Assembly (NCBI RefSeq): GCF_007713685.1
Contig: NZ_VMRJ01000008.1
Coordinates: 160,102 to 224,101 of the forward strand
Source of the DNA: Hymenobacter setariae
GTDB lineage: Bacteria > Bacteroidota > Bacteroidia > Cytophagales > Hymenobacteraceae
Length of the DNA: 64,000 nucleotides
Reading direction: 5' to 3'
This document shows, piece after piece, positions 54,891-63,878 of this stretch (within the stretch, counting starts at the first letter, position 1; each line of letters starts with the position of its first letter). The notes beneath the pieces were generated by a model. It saw only the letters and a program-made list of their open reading frames with translations, ran no database searches and was not told where the DNA came from. The translations under genes and the position numbers were made by a program.

Positions 54891-55115
54891 ATGACTCGTA
54901 CCAAACCTTTCTTCCGGCATACGCAGCACGTGACCGGCATCATGGCCCGCGCCCCTGAGCCCACGCGCTACCCGTACCACGACCACAGCGAATGCCCTAT
55001 CGGCCGCCGCGTCAAAAAGAGCGGTGACTGGCAATATTACCTGGGCCGCCCCGGCGAGGAGCGCGACCAGTGCGCCCGCTGCGCCGAGCTGGCCACGACG
55101 GCCCCGCCGCCCTAG
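54891..55115 (+). CDS. Small Cys/His protein (unknown function)
   Basis: The 74-residue frame has a plausible later start at ATG 54942 (MARAPEPTRYPYHDHSECPI). The core YHDHSECPIGRRVKKSGDWQ is followed by YYLGRPGEERDQCARCAELA, with one Cys before and a C-x-x-C after, which could form a small zinc site. The balanced composition, the Trp/Tyr content and the C-x-x-C make it more than a chance frame. It has no close neighbours. Confidence 0.55.
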   Translation: MTRTKPFFRHTQHVTGIMARAPEPTRYPYHDHSECPIGRRVKKSGDWQYYLGRPGEERDQCARCAELATTAPPP

Positions 55116-55386
55116 GGCGCAGTTAAATGGTACCGGTTACCCAGCAAGATATCGCCACGGGCTTCGGTACTATATTTCAGCTGTGGGGTCTGCTAGTGAG
55201 GACTCGACAGGCGCAAGCTTGATAACCCGCACCAGACGCCTTGACCTTGTTGGCCTGCTATCGGCGTGCAAGGTCACGGTCATCATGCTATCCAGTACTC
55301 ACTTTGAGGGCCTACCCTATCAATGGCACTGCTAATCAGCATTAGTTAAGAATGAGGAGAATCTAGCAGTGCTGCGCGTCCACCCG

Positions 55387-55442
55387 CGTAAAAGACCCCG
55401 GCTGCGCTACCGACGAAGTAGGCGCAGCCGGGGTCTTTTACG
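55387..55442. terminator. Strong bidirectional terminator
   Basis: CGTAAAAGACCCCGGCTGCG at 55387-55406 (plus one more C) and the matching GCGCAGCCGGGGTCTTTTAC at 55422-55441 are exact reverse complements across a short loop. The stem has an A-run on the left and a T-run on the right, and it ends 14 bp before the stop of the EamA gene. Confidence 0.93.
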
Positions 55443-55455
55443 TAGGCAACCGGGG

Positions 55456-55872
55456 CTAACCCCAAATCAGCACCAGCGTGCCGCTGATAATCAGGGCCGC
55501 CCCAATGCCCGCGTGCCAGGTTAGCTTTTCGCCCAGGAACACGACCGACAGCACAATGGCGATGGCCACGCTAAGCTTATCGACGGGGGCCACTTGCGAA
55601 ACCTTTCCCAGCTGCAAGGCCCGGAAGTAGAATATCCACGATAAGCCCGTGGCCACGCCCGACAGGCCCAGAAAAATAAGGTTGGTGCGCGTGAGCAAGT
55701 GAATTTTCTCCAGCCCGCCCTGGAAATACACGATGCCCCAGGCCAGCAGCAGAATCACGACCGTGCGGATGGCCGTGGCCAAATTAGAGTCCACCCCCTT
55801 GATGCCAATCTTGGCCAGGATGGCGGTGAGCGCCGCAAAGACGGCGGAAAGCAGCGCATATAGCCACCACAT
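55456..55872 (-). CDS. EamA-type transporter, single-domain form
   Basis: The 138-residue protein has five hydrophobic helices and one EamA domain: MWWLYALLSAVFAALTAILA, LIFLGLSGVATGLSWIFYFR, ALQLGKVSQVAPVDKLSVAI, then a final FLGEKLTWHAGIGAALIISG. Single-domain members are thought to act as dimers. Transported compound is unknown. The terminator at 55387 follows the gene. Confidence 0.88.
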   Translation of the reverse strand: MWWLYALLSAVFAALTAILAKIGIKGVDSNLATAIRTVVILLLAWGIVYFQGGLEKIHLLTRTNLIFLGLSGVATGLSWIFYFRALQLGKVSQVAPVDKLSVAIAIVLSVVFLGEKLTWHAGIGAALIISGTLVLIWG

Positions 55873-55960
55873 AGTAAATCAGTTGCAGGTGAAACAGAAG
55901 GCCCTGGCACCCCCGCGCTCGTCGGGCCTGCCAGGGCTTATTCGTCAGAAAAAAGAGTGA

Positions 55961-56998
55961 TTATTTTCCGAATTCCAGCACCCGGAACGTGCCGGGCAGG
56001 ATGCTCGGGCGGGGTTTAGGGTTCGCGGCCGTGGCGACTGGGGCGGGGCCGAGGTCGGCGGTGCAGGTGTAGAGGTGGTGCGTCCGGGGGTTTTCGGCCA
56101 CGGTGCGAGCGCCCCGGGCGGTGGGCACGGTGGCCACGACCGTGTACTTGCCGGGCGAATCCTGGTGGATGACGGTCAGGGTGCCGTCGCCGCCGTTGGT
56201 GGTTACGATGTTGCCGGTTGTGGGGTCAAAGGCGGCACCGTCGACCCCCTTGCCGATGGGCAGCACGGCGATTTGCTTGCCGGTTTTGCTATCGGTCACG
56301 ACCAGCTTCTCGTTGGCACAGCCGCTGAAGAGGCGGCCGGCTTGGGGGTCGAAGGCGAGGCCGGTGGGCTCGGCGCCGGGGGCCAGCGGGAAGCGGTGCA
56401 GCACGGCCAGCGTGCGGGCATCAAACTCCACCACCTTGCTTTTGTCTTCGAGGTTGACGAAGATGTGGCCTTTGCCATCGGTGGCGGGCACCTCCACATC
56501 GCCGCCCAGCTCGGCCGTGCCCACCACCTTGTCGGTCGCGGGGTCGATAACCGTGCTTTGGCCGCCGTCGTTGCTGAAGGCAAATACGCGCTTCGAGAAC
56601 TCATCGTAGAACACCGCGTCGGGCTTGGGGCCGGTCGGGATGGTAGTGAGCGTTTTCAGGGTTTTCAGGTCGAACACCACGCAGCTGTTAGTGCGCCCGC
56701 AGGTGATGTAGCCGTGCCCCGCACTGGGCACTACCACGATGCCGTGCACGCCCGGCGTGTTGGCTACGGTGCCGATGACCCTGTGGCTCTTCAGGTCGAG
56801 CACCTCGACCTGCGTGGCGTGCGACACGTAGAGGCGCTCGCCGGCGGGGTCCACGTAGAGGAAGTCCCAGCCGCCCTCCCCCCCGATGGGCATGGTAGCG
56901 AGCAGGCGGTAGGGCGCGGTGGCCGTTTGGGCCTGGGCGGCCGGGATTAAGCCCAGCAGGGCGAAAGCCAGCGGCGCCACTAGAAGCAAATTCTTCAT
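55961..56998 (-). CDS. YncE-type secreted beta-propeller protein
   Basis: The 345-residue protein has a signal peptide (residues 1-23: LLLVAPLAFALLGLIPAAQA) and repeated YVTN-like blades: AGERLYVSHATQVEVLDLKS, GHGYITCGRTNSCVVFDLKT, KRVFAFSNDGGQSTVIDPAT, GRLFSGCANEKLVVTDSKTG and TTGNIVTTNGGDGTLTVIHQ. Seven-bladed propellers of this family are periplasmic and of varied, mostly unknown function. It lies 30 bp downstream of the four-repeat membrane protein gene. Confidence 0.9.
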   Translation of the reverse strand: MKNLLLVAPLAFALLGLIPAAQAQTATAPYRLLATMPIGGEGGWDFLYVDPAGERLYVSHATQVEVLDLKSHRVIGTVANTPGVHGIVVVPSAGHGYITCGRTNSCVVFDLKTLKTLTTIPTGPKPDAVFYDEFSKRVFAFSNDGGQSTVIDPATDKVVGTAELGGDVEVPATDGKGHIFVNLEDKSKVVEFDARTLAVLHRFPLAPGAEPTGLAFDPQAGRLFSGCANEKLVVTDSKTGKQIAVLPIGKGVDGAAFDPTTGNIVTTNGGDGTLTVIHQDSPGKYTVVATVPTARGARTVAENPRTHHLYTCTADLGPAPVATAANPKPRPSILPGTFRVLEFGK

Positions 56999-57028
56999 GA
57001 GGAAAAACGGGAAACGGAGTAACGCGGA

Positions 57029-57784
57029 TTAGGCCGGCTCTTTGGCCGCAACCGGCTCGGCGGGCTGCGGCCGCAGGGTGGTGTAAATGACTAGCCCGAC
57101 CAGCAGGCCGAGCAGAATGAGCGACGAGCCCTGCGTGCCGAAGCCCAACCCGTTTTTCGCGACGGGCTTGGTGAGCAGGTCGCCGAACGTGGCCCCAAAT
57201 GGCCGGGTCAGCACGAACGCCACCCAGAAGAGCAGCACCGCCGAGATGCGCGTGAAGTAGTGCGCCAGCACCACGACGGCCAGCAGGCTGCCGATGAGCA
57301 AGGCCCCGCCCCCAAAGCCCAGGCCCGAATCATCAGCCAGAAAGTCGCCGAGCGCCGTGCCCAGGGTGTTGGAAAACAGAATGGCCGTCCAGTAAAACAG
57401 CTCGCCCCGGCGCGTGGTAATCTCGCTCACCGAGAGCGACTTTTCAGTGAGCCGCCACAAGCCCAGCACTACAATCAGGATGGTGATGAGGATGGCCGAG
57501 CCAGTGGCGTAGCCCAGCCCCAGGGTGCGGTCCATGTAGTCCGACATAGTAGTGCCGGCCGTGCTCGTGGCCAGAATCACGGCCCAGTACAAGGCCGGGA
57601 TGTAGCGCTTGGCGGCCAGCTGGCCCGCCAGCGTCACCAGAAAAAACCCGATGAACAGCAGCGAGCTTGCGCCGTAGCCCACGTTCAGGGTTTGGGCCAG
57701 CAGGTCGCCGCCCGTTTCGCCCAGCGTGGTAGCACAAATTTTCATGACCCAGAATAGGAGCGTAACCTCGGGGATTTTTTTCAT
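57029..57784 (-). CDS. COG4705-like membrane protein built from four repeats
   Basis: The 251-residue protein has about eight helices forming four repeats, each with a T/N-x-x-G-x-x-x-G/S-D motif then L/G-L-G-x-G: ATTLGETGGDLLAQTLNVGY, TSTAGTTMSDYMDRTLGLGY, SNTLGTALGDFLADDSGLGF and RPFGATFGDLLTKPVAKNGL. The repeated Gly and Asp in membrane helices suggest an ion path. I match it to the COG4705 uncharacterised membrane group. It is upstream of and probably co-transcribed with the YncE-type gene. Confidence 0.85.
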   Translation of the reverse strand: MKKIPEVTLLFWVMKICATTLGETGGDLLAQTLNVGYGASSLLFIGFFLVTLAGQLAAKRYIPALYWAVILATSTAGTTMSDYMDRTLGLGYATGSAILITILIVVLGLWRLTEKSLSVSEITTRRGELFYWTAILFSNTLGTALGDFLADDSGLGFGGGALLIGSLLAVVVLAHYFTRISAVLLFWVAFVLTRPFGATFGDLLTKPVAKNGLGFGTQGSSLILLGLLVGLVIYTTLRPQPAEPVAAKEPA

Positions 57785-58103
57785 GAATCAAGTGAAGAAA
57801 CAGGTGAAAAAGCGCGGGCCGGCGCAGGCGTAAGAAGGTGCCCGTAGGGAGTTGCGAGTAGGCTAATGAGCGGCTTCTCGTACGGTGCTCCCCGACCGCT
57901 AAGCGCTCAAACCTACCGGGTGATTCTGGCGCAAATCTGGCTGAAAGGCAGCGCCAAAAACTTTTTCAGCCTTGCCTTAAAACTGGTGCATTGGTCTGGA
58001 CAGGTAGCGGAGTCTTAAAGCCAGCCGCAGGATTGCTCTTGTCTGTTTTGAGGGAGCCCCGCTTACTCATTTCCGCTACCGCAAACTACTGCTCTCTTCT
58101 TTG
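57785..58103. other. Intergenic stretch without recognised content
   Basis: The 319 bp upstream of the four-repeat membrane protein gene probably contain its promoter. No gene, terminator or clear inverted repeat is seen. Confidence 0.4.
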
Positions 58104-58490
58104 CTACCTGTTGAGGGACTCATACTTAATAACTATCCCATCGAATTCTTGACTGAAGAATTTAACCTTAAACTCCGCCGGGCGGGCATCCAGGCTGCGC
58201 ACCATCGCCACCGAGCCCACCGCGAAACGGAGCCTGCCGCCCCGGTGCGGTTCGATAAGCCCCCGTTCCCGTAAACTGCCGTTGGCTTGCCGTTCGGTCA
58301 CCAGCACCGGGACCGGGCCGCTATTGCGAATCTTTAGCTGAAACTTGCCATGCTGTTGTCCGCTGAATACTACCTGCTTACCGGATTCTAGTACGGTATG
58401 CAATTCAACGGGCCCATCAGAAAACCCAGCAAGCAGCCTCAGCAGGAATACGACAAGCAAATAGGAGTTAGCCAGCATAGTAAACAGCAT
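58104..58490 (-). CDS. Small anchored or secreted protein (unknown function)
   Basis: The 128-residue protein has an N-terminal hydrophobic helix (residues 3-23: FTMLANSYLLVVFLLRLLAG) and a beta-rich remainder: ELHTVLESGKQVVFSGQQHG, KFQLKIRNSGPVPVLVTERQ and GGRLRFAVGSVAMVRSLDAR. It looks like an Ig-like or beta-sandwich periplasmic domain. No family is recognised. Confidence 0.65.
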   Translation of the reverse strand: MLFTMLANSYLLVVFLLRLLAGFSDGPVELHTVLESGKQVVFSGQQHGKFQLKIRNSGPVPVLVTERQANGSLRERGLIEPHRGGRLRFAVGSVAMVRSLDARPAEFKVKFFSQEFDGIVIKYESLNR

Positions 58491-58707
58491 CGTGTTTGGG
58501 CATTTCAGGGAGGCGGAGCAAACACCCCGCTTCAGGGCAACTCACGGCGTAGCTTCTTACCAGAAGCGATGGGAAAGCACTTTGCCACGGCAGGATTATG
58601 ACGGCGCCGCGGCTAGCTGTAATTCACGCCCTAGCAACTCCCGGTAGCTCAGCAGGTGAGATATTGTGGTAACTTGGCCGCTGACTTTACTTGTTCGCCC
58701 GTGGCGG

Positions 58708-59001
58708 CTACTTGGCTACTGGCCGCCCATTGGCATCGAATACACTGGTTTGGCAATGCCTGTTCTTGCCGTTTTTGTTTTTGCCTTTGCACACTTGCAC
58801 CACGTAAGTGGTTTCTCCCGAAGCTTTCACCACCTTGGTTATCTGGTCCAGCTGGCGCTTGGGAAACTGCTGACTCATGGCCATGCGGCCCAGCGGCGGC
58901 AAGGCAGTGGAAGGAATATCGGTTTGCGTTTCCACTAGTTCGCCCGCCGGCGTAAGCAGCAGCACGCCCCAGCCTTGGGGCTGACGAAAGCGCGCTTCGT
59001 A
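58708..59001 (-). pseudogene. PepSY-like protein gene truncated by the Tn3 element
   Basis: The minus frame from the transposon edge reads YEARFRQPQGWGVLLLTPAG, then ELVETQTDIPSTALPPLGRM, and ends at a stop at 58708. It aligns with the second half of the PepSY-like protein at 43917-44354 (AVLTPSGELLETET; PAAVRTKLAS; the C-terminal NGTLAK corresponds to NGRPVAK). The N-terminal part, including the signal peptide, is missing because the 38-bp repeat of the transposon starts at 59003. The other side of the transposon does not carry the missing part. Confidence 0.85.
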
Positions 59002-59002
59002 G

Positions 59003-59040
59003 GGTGTTGTTAAACAAATAGGGGAAAACCTCCGACTCGG
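59003..59040 (+). repeat. Left terminal inverted repeat of the Tn3-family element
   Basis: The repeat begins GGTGTTGTTAAACAAATAGG and continues to CTCGG. It matches the reverse complement of 62923-62960 at 34 of 38 positions, the standard length for Tn3-family ends. Confidence 0.88.
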
Positions 59041-59042
59041 CG

Positions 59043-62000
59043 CTACGCCGGTTTGCTCGGTGGCTGCCAGGTGCTGAACAAGTCCATGTCGAACGGGGCG
59101 TCGGCCGGCAGGGGCTGGTCGGAGAAGTCGTACTCGCCGTGCAGGTTCAGGTGGCGGTAGGAGAGCACCGCCGAGGGCGAGAGCGTGGCCAGTGCGGCGG
59201 CCTGCTGGTCGGGCGGTAGCCCGGCCAGGTGCTGGGAGAGGTGCAGGTAGTTCCAGCAGATGATGGCGTTCATCAGCAGGCGCTTGCAGGTGTCGGCCAC
59301 CAACTGCTCGGAGCGGGTGGCGGCGTGAAACTCTTGGTTGCGCCCGTGCCAGACGGCGTGGGCGAGTCGATGAGCGCTTTCGCCCTTGTTGAGCTGTTTC
59401 TGGATGCGCTGGCGAAGCTCCACCTGGTCGACGTAGCGCAGCAGGAACTCGGTTTTGACCAGCCGGCCCAGCTCTTTCAGGGCCCGGTAGAGCGGGTGCT
59501 GGCGGGCGTAGGAGTTGAGCCGGCCGAAGAGGCGCGAGGCCTCGCTGTGGCGCAGCTTCAGGGTGACGACCAGGCGCAGGACCTCATCCCAGTGCCGGGC
59601 GATGCGCTCGGGGTCCAGGCGCGCGTCGGGCAGCAGCGTCTGGCCGAGCTGGCGGTGGGTGGACACGGGTTCCCAGCTGTAGAGCTGCTGGTTGGTGAGC
59701 TGGCGAATGCGCGGCTCGTAGGCAATGCCCAGCAGGCGGGTCACGGCGAAGATGACTTCGGTGTAGCCGTGCGTGTCGGTGCTGTGCACGTCGGTGGGGC
59801 GCTGGGCGTGGCGCAGCAGTCCCTCCAGCAAATGCGTGGCCTCGCGGTCGGCGGCGCTGAACACGGTCGAGTCGAAGACCAGCAACGTCTCGTCCACGTA
59901 GGAGTAGGCCGTCAGGCCGCGCCGGTTGCCGAAGTACTTGAACGAGGCGCTGCCGGCCAGCGAATCCACGGCCAGGTCGTACTTCTGCCCGTCGCTGCTG
60001 CTGCGGAGCACGTCGGGCGAGAAGCGGAACGCCTCGCGCAGGCGCAGCTGTCGGGTGAAGTCCAGAATCAGTTCGTTGGCCTGGCGCAGGTTGTCGAGCG
60101 TGAAGTGGGTGCTGGCCAGCCGTTGCAAGGCGGCTTCGTCCACCTGCGGGGCAACCTGGGCCAGGCGGCGTAATCCCAGGTTACAGCCGAGCCCTACCAG
60201 CGCGGCCAGCAGTTGCGACAGCGGCGGCGGGGTGCGGGCGTGCTTGCTGGGCAGCGCGCCGAAGGCTGTGTCGAAGCCCGTGAGCCGTGCCACGCTGGTG
60301 AGCACTTCGCGCAGGGGCACCACCCGGTGGCGGGGAAACAAGTGCGCCGGCAGGCGCGGCTGCTCGGCCGGCAGCCGGGGCGTGGTCAGGCGGTAGCGCC
60401 CGGTCGGAGTACGGTGCGCGTGCGGATTGGCTGCCTCGGCCAAGTGGGCATTCGTGGCGGCGAACTGCGCCCGCAGCTGCTCCTGCAGCGTCGCCTGGAC
60501 CGTGGCAAAGTCGCGCCAGGCCCCCAGGCCGGCCTGTTCCAGCAGCGCCTCGCGCTGCCTGGCCCACTGCGCGGCCGGCAGCAGGTAGTGCTCGAAGGCG
60601 CGGTACTGGTAGCAGCAGGTGAAGTTGAGCTGGCCGGACTTGACCGCGGCGGCCATCTCCACCAGCAATAGGGCTTTGTAGAGGGACGTACGCAACCGGC
60701 CCTGGTCGTCGAGCACGTGGGCGCGCTGGGCCAGGGAAAGAAAGGCCATCGGCACGTGGGCGCCTAGTGCCCCGTCGTGCTGCTGGTAGTGGCGCACGGC
60801 CCGCCCCAGCTCAGCGTGGGTGGTGGCTTCGTCCACGACCAGCTCCCGCACCAGCGTCCCGAGCTTGGTCTGCAGGCGCAGCGAGGCGGCGGCCAGCGCT
60901 TCGTAGAACAGGGCCTCGCCGGCCTGCTGCTCGGTGGCCGCGCGCAACTGCTCCAGCTGCTGGTGGTCTTCGCGGAGCTGCGTGGCCGTAACCTGGTGGC
61001 GCTGCAGCAGCGCGTCGATGCGCGCCAGCTTCTGCTCGGCCGGCACGTCGGGGGCGTCGACCAGGGCACGAATCTGGGTCAGGGCTTGCAGGTGCCGGTA
61101 GCCGCGGCCGGTGACCTGGCTGGTCAGCTGCTGGGTGGCCGTGCGCTGCTGGTAGAGCGTTTCCTTCACCTGCTCGCGGCATTGGTTCACCACACTGGTT
61201 ACGGTCTGCAGCAGCGTGTCGACCAGCGCATCGCCCAGTTCGTAGTACTGGTGCACCATGAAGCTGAGCAGGTAGAGGTAGCGCCGCTCGTCACGGCGGT
61301 AGAGCTGCGCGGCCTGGGCCCGCAGCACGTACTCGGCGTAGTAGGTGATGGCCTGGTCCGACAGGCGCAGGCGCTGCCAGAGCGGCTGCAGCTGCGCGAA
61401 GAGCTGGCGCAGGGCGGCAAAATGCGTGACCCGTTCGCGGATTTCGCCTGCGCGCAGCCCCTGGCGGATGCGTTTGAGGAAGGTAAGCGGGTAGCGCCGG
61501 TCGGCCGCCGTCTCACGCGGGTCCTCCGCGTCGGCGTCGTCGGCGGCCAGCAGCCGGTCCAGCAAGCGCTGCTCACCGGGCCGCAGGTGCTGCTGCACGC
61601 GGCGCAGCAGCCGTTTCTCGAAGGCCAGCAGCGCCCGCGTGATCAGGTTGGCCAGGGCGAAGTAGGTGGGCAGCTCCAGGCGGTGCTCGTGCAGGAACAG
61701 CACCAGGTAATCAAAGACCGCCGCCGGCTTCAGGTGCTGGCTGCTCAGGCGGAGCGCTTCCTGGTAGAGCCGTTCCGCGGCGGCCGCGTCGAAGCGCCCG
61801 ATACCCAGTTGGTCGCAGATGAGCTGCTGGTGGGCGTAGTAGCGGGCGTCGGCGTAGCGGGCGGGCGCGAACTCGGCCGGGGCCACGCCCAACTGCCGCG
61901 CCACGAAGGCCACATCGGCCGCGTGGTAGCGCGTGGCCACGTAGAAGCGCTGGCTGATCTGGAAGTAGCCCAGCTGCAGCACGAACCCGACCCGGTTGAC

Positions 62001-62141
62001 CGGGGCCAGCATCCGGGCCAGGTGCGGGTCGGCCCACGCGGGGACGGCAAAGACCCGTGCCTGCTCGGCCGCCGGTACCACAGGCGGCTGCTCGTAGAGG
62101 TCCCGCTCCTTGCCCAGGTGAATCCGCAGGTGCGTAGCCAT
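59043..62141 (-). CDS. tnpA: Tn3-family transposase
   Basis: The 1,032-residue protein is close to the normal length for Tn3-family DDE transposases. The catalytic acids can be placed: Asp in RSSSDGQKYDLAVDS (about residue 655), Asp in DVHSTDTHGYTEVIF (about residue 730) and Glu in the C-terminal LVKTEFLLRYVD (about residue 890). The N-terminal region (residues 1-200) resembles the DNA-binding domain that recognises the 38-bp ends. It appears intact. The start at 62141 is 138 bp from the divergent resolvase. Confidence 0.96.
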   Translation of the reverse strand: MATHLRIHLGKERDLYEQPPVVPAAEQARVFAVPAWADPHLARMLAPVNRVGFVLQLGYFQISQRFYVATRYHAADVAFVARQLGVAPAEFAPARYADARYYAHQQLICDQLGIGRFDAAAAERLYQEALRLSSQHLKPAAVFDYLVLFLHEHRLELPTYFALANLITRALLAFEKRLLRRVQQHLRPGEQRLLDRLLAADDADAEDPRETAADRRYPLTFLKRIRQGLRAGEIRERVTHFAALRQLFAQLQPLWQRLRLSDQAITYYAEYVLRAQAAQLYRRDERRYLYLLSFMVHQYYELGDALVDTLLQTVTSVVNQCREQVKETLYQQRTATQQLTSQVTGRGYRHLQALTQIRALVDAPDVPAEQKLARIDALLQRHQVTATQLREDHQQLEQLRAATEQQAGEALFYEALAAASLRLQTKLGTLVRELVVDEATTHAELGRAVRHYQQHDGALGAHVPMAFLSLAQRAHVLDDQGRLRTSLYKALLLVEMAAAVKSGQLNFTCCYQYRAFEHYLLPAAQWARQREALLEQAGLGAWRDFATVQATLQEQLRAQFAATNAHLAEAANPHAHRTPTGRYRLTTPRLPAEQPRLPAHLFPRHRVVPLREVLTSVARLTGFDTAFGALPSKHARTPPPLSQLLAALVGLGCNLGLRRLAQVAPQVDEAALQRLASTHFTLDNLRQANELILDFTRQLRLREAFRFSPDVLRSSSDGQKYDLAVDSLAGSASFKYFGNRRGLTAYSYVDETLLVFDSTVFSAADREATHLLEGLLRHAQRPTDVHSTDTHGYTEVIFAVTRLLGIAYEPRIRQLTNQQLYSWEPVSTHRQLGQTLLPDARLDPERIARHWDEVLRLVVTLKLRHSEASRLFGRLNSYARQHPLYRALKELGRLVKTEFLLRYVDQVELRQRIQKQLNKGESAHRLAHAVWHGRNQEFHAATRSEQLVADTCKRLLMNAIICWNYLHLSQHLAGLPPDQQAAALATLSPSAVLSYRHLNLHGEYDFSDQPLPADAPFDMDLFSTWQPPSKPA

Positions 62142-62279
62142 AGAGGAGGCAAAAACCGATGGACTTAACGACCGTTATTTCTACCCACCAATGATAGCGT
62201 TAACGTCCATGTAAAGGTATCGAAAACCGGTACCTTTACGAAGCGCATTTACCTTATCGCTACCCTGCCCGTTTTGCCC
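62142..62279. other. Probable res site and divergent promoters of the transposon
   Basis: The intergenic region between tnpA and tnpR contains GTAAAGGTA (62211-62219) and TACCTTTAC (62231-62239), an exact inverted repeat across an 11-base spacer. It also has GGACTTAACG (62161-62170) and CGTTAACGTCC (62198-62208), a second imperfect inverted pair. Repeats of this kind are expected for resolvase binding subsites, and divergent gene starts put both promoters here. Confidence 0.65.
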
Positions 62280-62918
62280 ATGCTATTTGGCTACGTCCGC
62301 GTCTCCACGAGCGCCCAATCGGCCGAGAGCCAGAAGAGCCTCATCGCCCGCTACCTGGTCGAGCACCGCTGGACCCTGGACGAGTGGATCGAAGTCGAGA
62401 TGTCCTCCCGCCGGACCGCCGGGCAGCGCCGCCTGCCCGAGTTGCTGGCCAAGGTTGCTGCCGGCGACACGGTCATCGTCTCCGAGCTCTCCCGGCTGGG
62501 CCGCTCGCTGCGCGAAGTGCTGGGCCTGATTGAGGAGCTGATTCACCAGAAGCGGTGACGGCTGATTCTGGTCAAGCAGGGCCTGGACCTGGACCCGCAG
62601 AATCACCGCGACATGACCCACAAAATCCTGCTCACCATTTTCGCCATGCTGGCCGAGCTGGAGCGGGACTTCGTGTCCGAGCGCACGAAGGAAGGCTTGC
62701 GGGCGCGGCGCGAGCAGGGCATCGTGCTGGGCAAGCCCAAGGGTGTGGTGCAGCCCTCCATGTACGACGCCGACCGCGAGCGGATTCTGCACCTGCATGC
62801 GCTGGGCGTACCGCTCACCACCATCGTGGACGTGCACCTGAAGTACGGCAAGTACCTCTCCCTGAAAAACTACCTGGCCAAACTGCAGCGGCAACCGAGC
62901 CGAAATGCCGCCCCCTAA
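62280..62918 (+). pseudogene. tnpR: Serine resolvase (TnpR) with an in-frame TGA
   Basis: One plus frame runs from ATG 62280 to TAA 62916-62918, interrupted only by a TGA at 62556-62558 (EELIHQKR-stop-RLILVKQG). The first part has the catalytic serine motif FGYVRVSTSAQSAESQ and SELSRLGRS; the second part has the long helix (MLAELERDFVSERTKEGLRA) and a C-terminal helix-turn-helix. A CGA to TGA change would explain it. It is probably inactive, so transposon cointegrates may not resolve, unless the stop is read through or miscalled. Confidence 0.87.
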
Positions 62919-62922
62919 CCGG

Positions 62923-62960
62923 ACGACTCGGAGGTTTTACCCTATTTGTTTAACATCACC
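62923..62960 (-). repeat. Right terminal inverted repeat of the Tn3-family element
   Basis: Read on the minus strand it begins GGTGATGTTAAACAAATAGG, 34 of 38 bases identical to the left end. It starts 4 bp after the resolvase stop, so the element ends here. Confidence 0.88.
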
Positions 62961-63102
62961 TAAATTACCTATATAATTATAATTTTTTTATCTACTATGC
63001 GCCGTATGGGCACTCTTTGGGAGCCAGCAGCCTACAGAAGGAAGCCCGCGGTCTGGTTGGGAAAAACGATTTCTCCAGCCAACCGCTGGCAGCTCAACAG
63101 CG

Positions 63103-63878
63103 CTAGCTTTCTTCTGCTTTTGCGAACCCAACTGATTCACGAAAAAACTGCGGCGATACGGCCGTATTCTTCTTGAAGAAGCGGCTGAAATAGTGTTCAT
63201 CCCCGAAGCCCAGCGCGAAGGCGATAGCCTTGACGGATTGACTGGTTAGGTACAGTTCGCGTTTGGCCTCCATAATGATTCGCTCCGTGATGAGTTGGCT
63301 GAGCGTCTTCTGATAATGGGACTTGACTAGGCGCGTTAGGCTTCGGGCGGGAACTCGTAACAGGTCGGCATACTCCCCGGCCGTGTGCAGGTGGCGGTAG
63401 TGCGTATTAATGGCCTCTTGCAGTTGCTGCAGCAGCCAGGGCTCCCGGCCAGACGGGTTCTCCTCGGTGCCTAAGGCGGGCTGTGCGGTGCGGATACGGA
63501 TAGCTTTCAGCAAAAAGAGCTTCAGATATAATACGATGGACTCTTGTTGTGCCACCTCCGGGCGCCGTACTTCCGCTTGCATCAGCGCTGCCAGGGCGGC
63601 AAATTCACGCACCGCCTCTGCTGTAACCGGGAAGAAGGGCGGCTCAAAAATGGTGTTGAACAAGATGCCATTGCTAGCTACCTCCTGCTGATGCCGGTAG
63701 ATGCAGAAAAAGTCGGCATGAAAATCTAGGACCAGGCCCGCTACAGCGGTGCTGGCTTGGATAGTGTAGGGTTGGTACGGGCCAAAACAACACAGCGTAC
63801 TGCCAGCAAACAGGTAGGTGGCAAAGTTGGCGCGTAGCTCGCCGCTACCCTGCGTAAGCAGAACGAGGGAGTAATAAT
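63103..63878 (-). pseudogene. AraC-family regulator gene cut at its 5' end by an insertion element
   Basis: The frame is open on the minus strand from the stop at 63103 through about 63878. The C-terminal 100 residues are an AraC domain (EYADLLRVPARSLTRLVKSH, SVKAIAFALGFGDEHYFSRF); the N-terminal part, YYSLVLLTQGSGELRANFAT then LFAGSTLCCFGPYQPYTIQA, is a cupin-like effector domain. No ATG precedes this, and the frame runs into IS-like DNA and a TAA. A TTG at 63663 could start a shorter product without the sensor domain. The first 30 or so residues are missing. Confidence 0.8.

Larger units (their letters stand above)
59003..62960. mobile_element. Tn3-family transposon, minimal (transposase and resolvase)
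   Basis: The unit of 3,958 bp is bounded by 38-bp inverted repeats (59003-59040 and 62923-62960) that differ at 4 positions. It contains a 1,032-residue transposase on the minus strand, a divergent serine resolvase gene with an internal stop, and between them a 138-bp region with repeats expected of a res site. No passenger gene is present. The five bases flanking the ends (CGTAG and TAAAT) are not duplicates, so no target-site duplication marks a simple insertion. Confidence 0.92.

Noticed and set aside
58630..58700. tRNA-like start (CCCGGTAGCTCAGCAGGTGA)
   Set aside because: No T-arm GTTCRANYC sequence and no matching acceptor strand at the right distance; not a tRNA.
60777..62168. 463-codon plus-strand frame opposite the transposase
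   Set aside because: Antisense shadow of the Tn3 transposase; low-complexity product without motifs.
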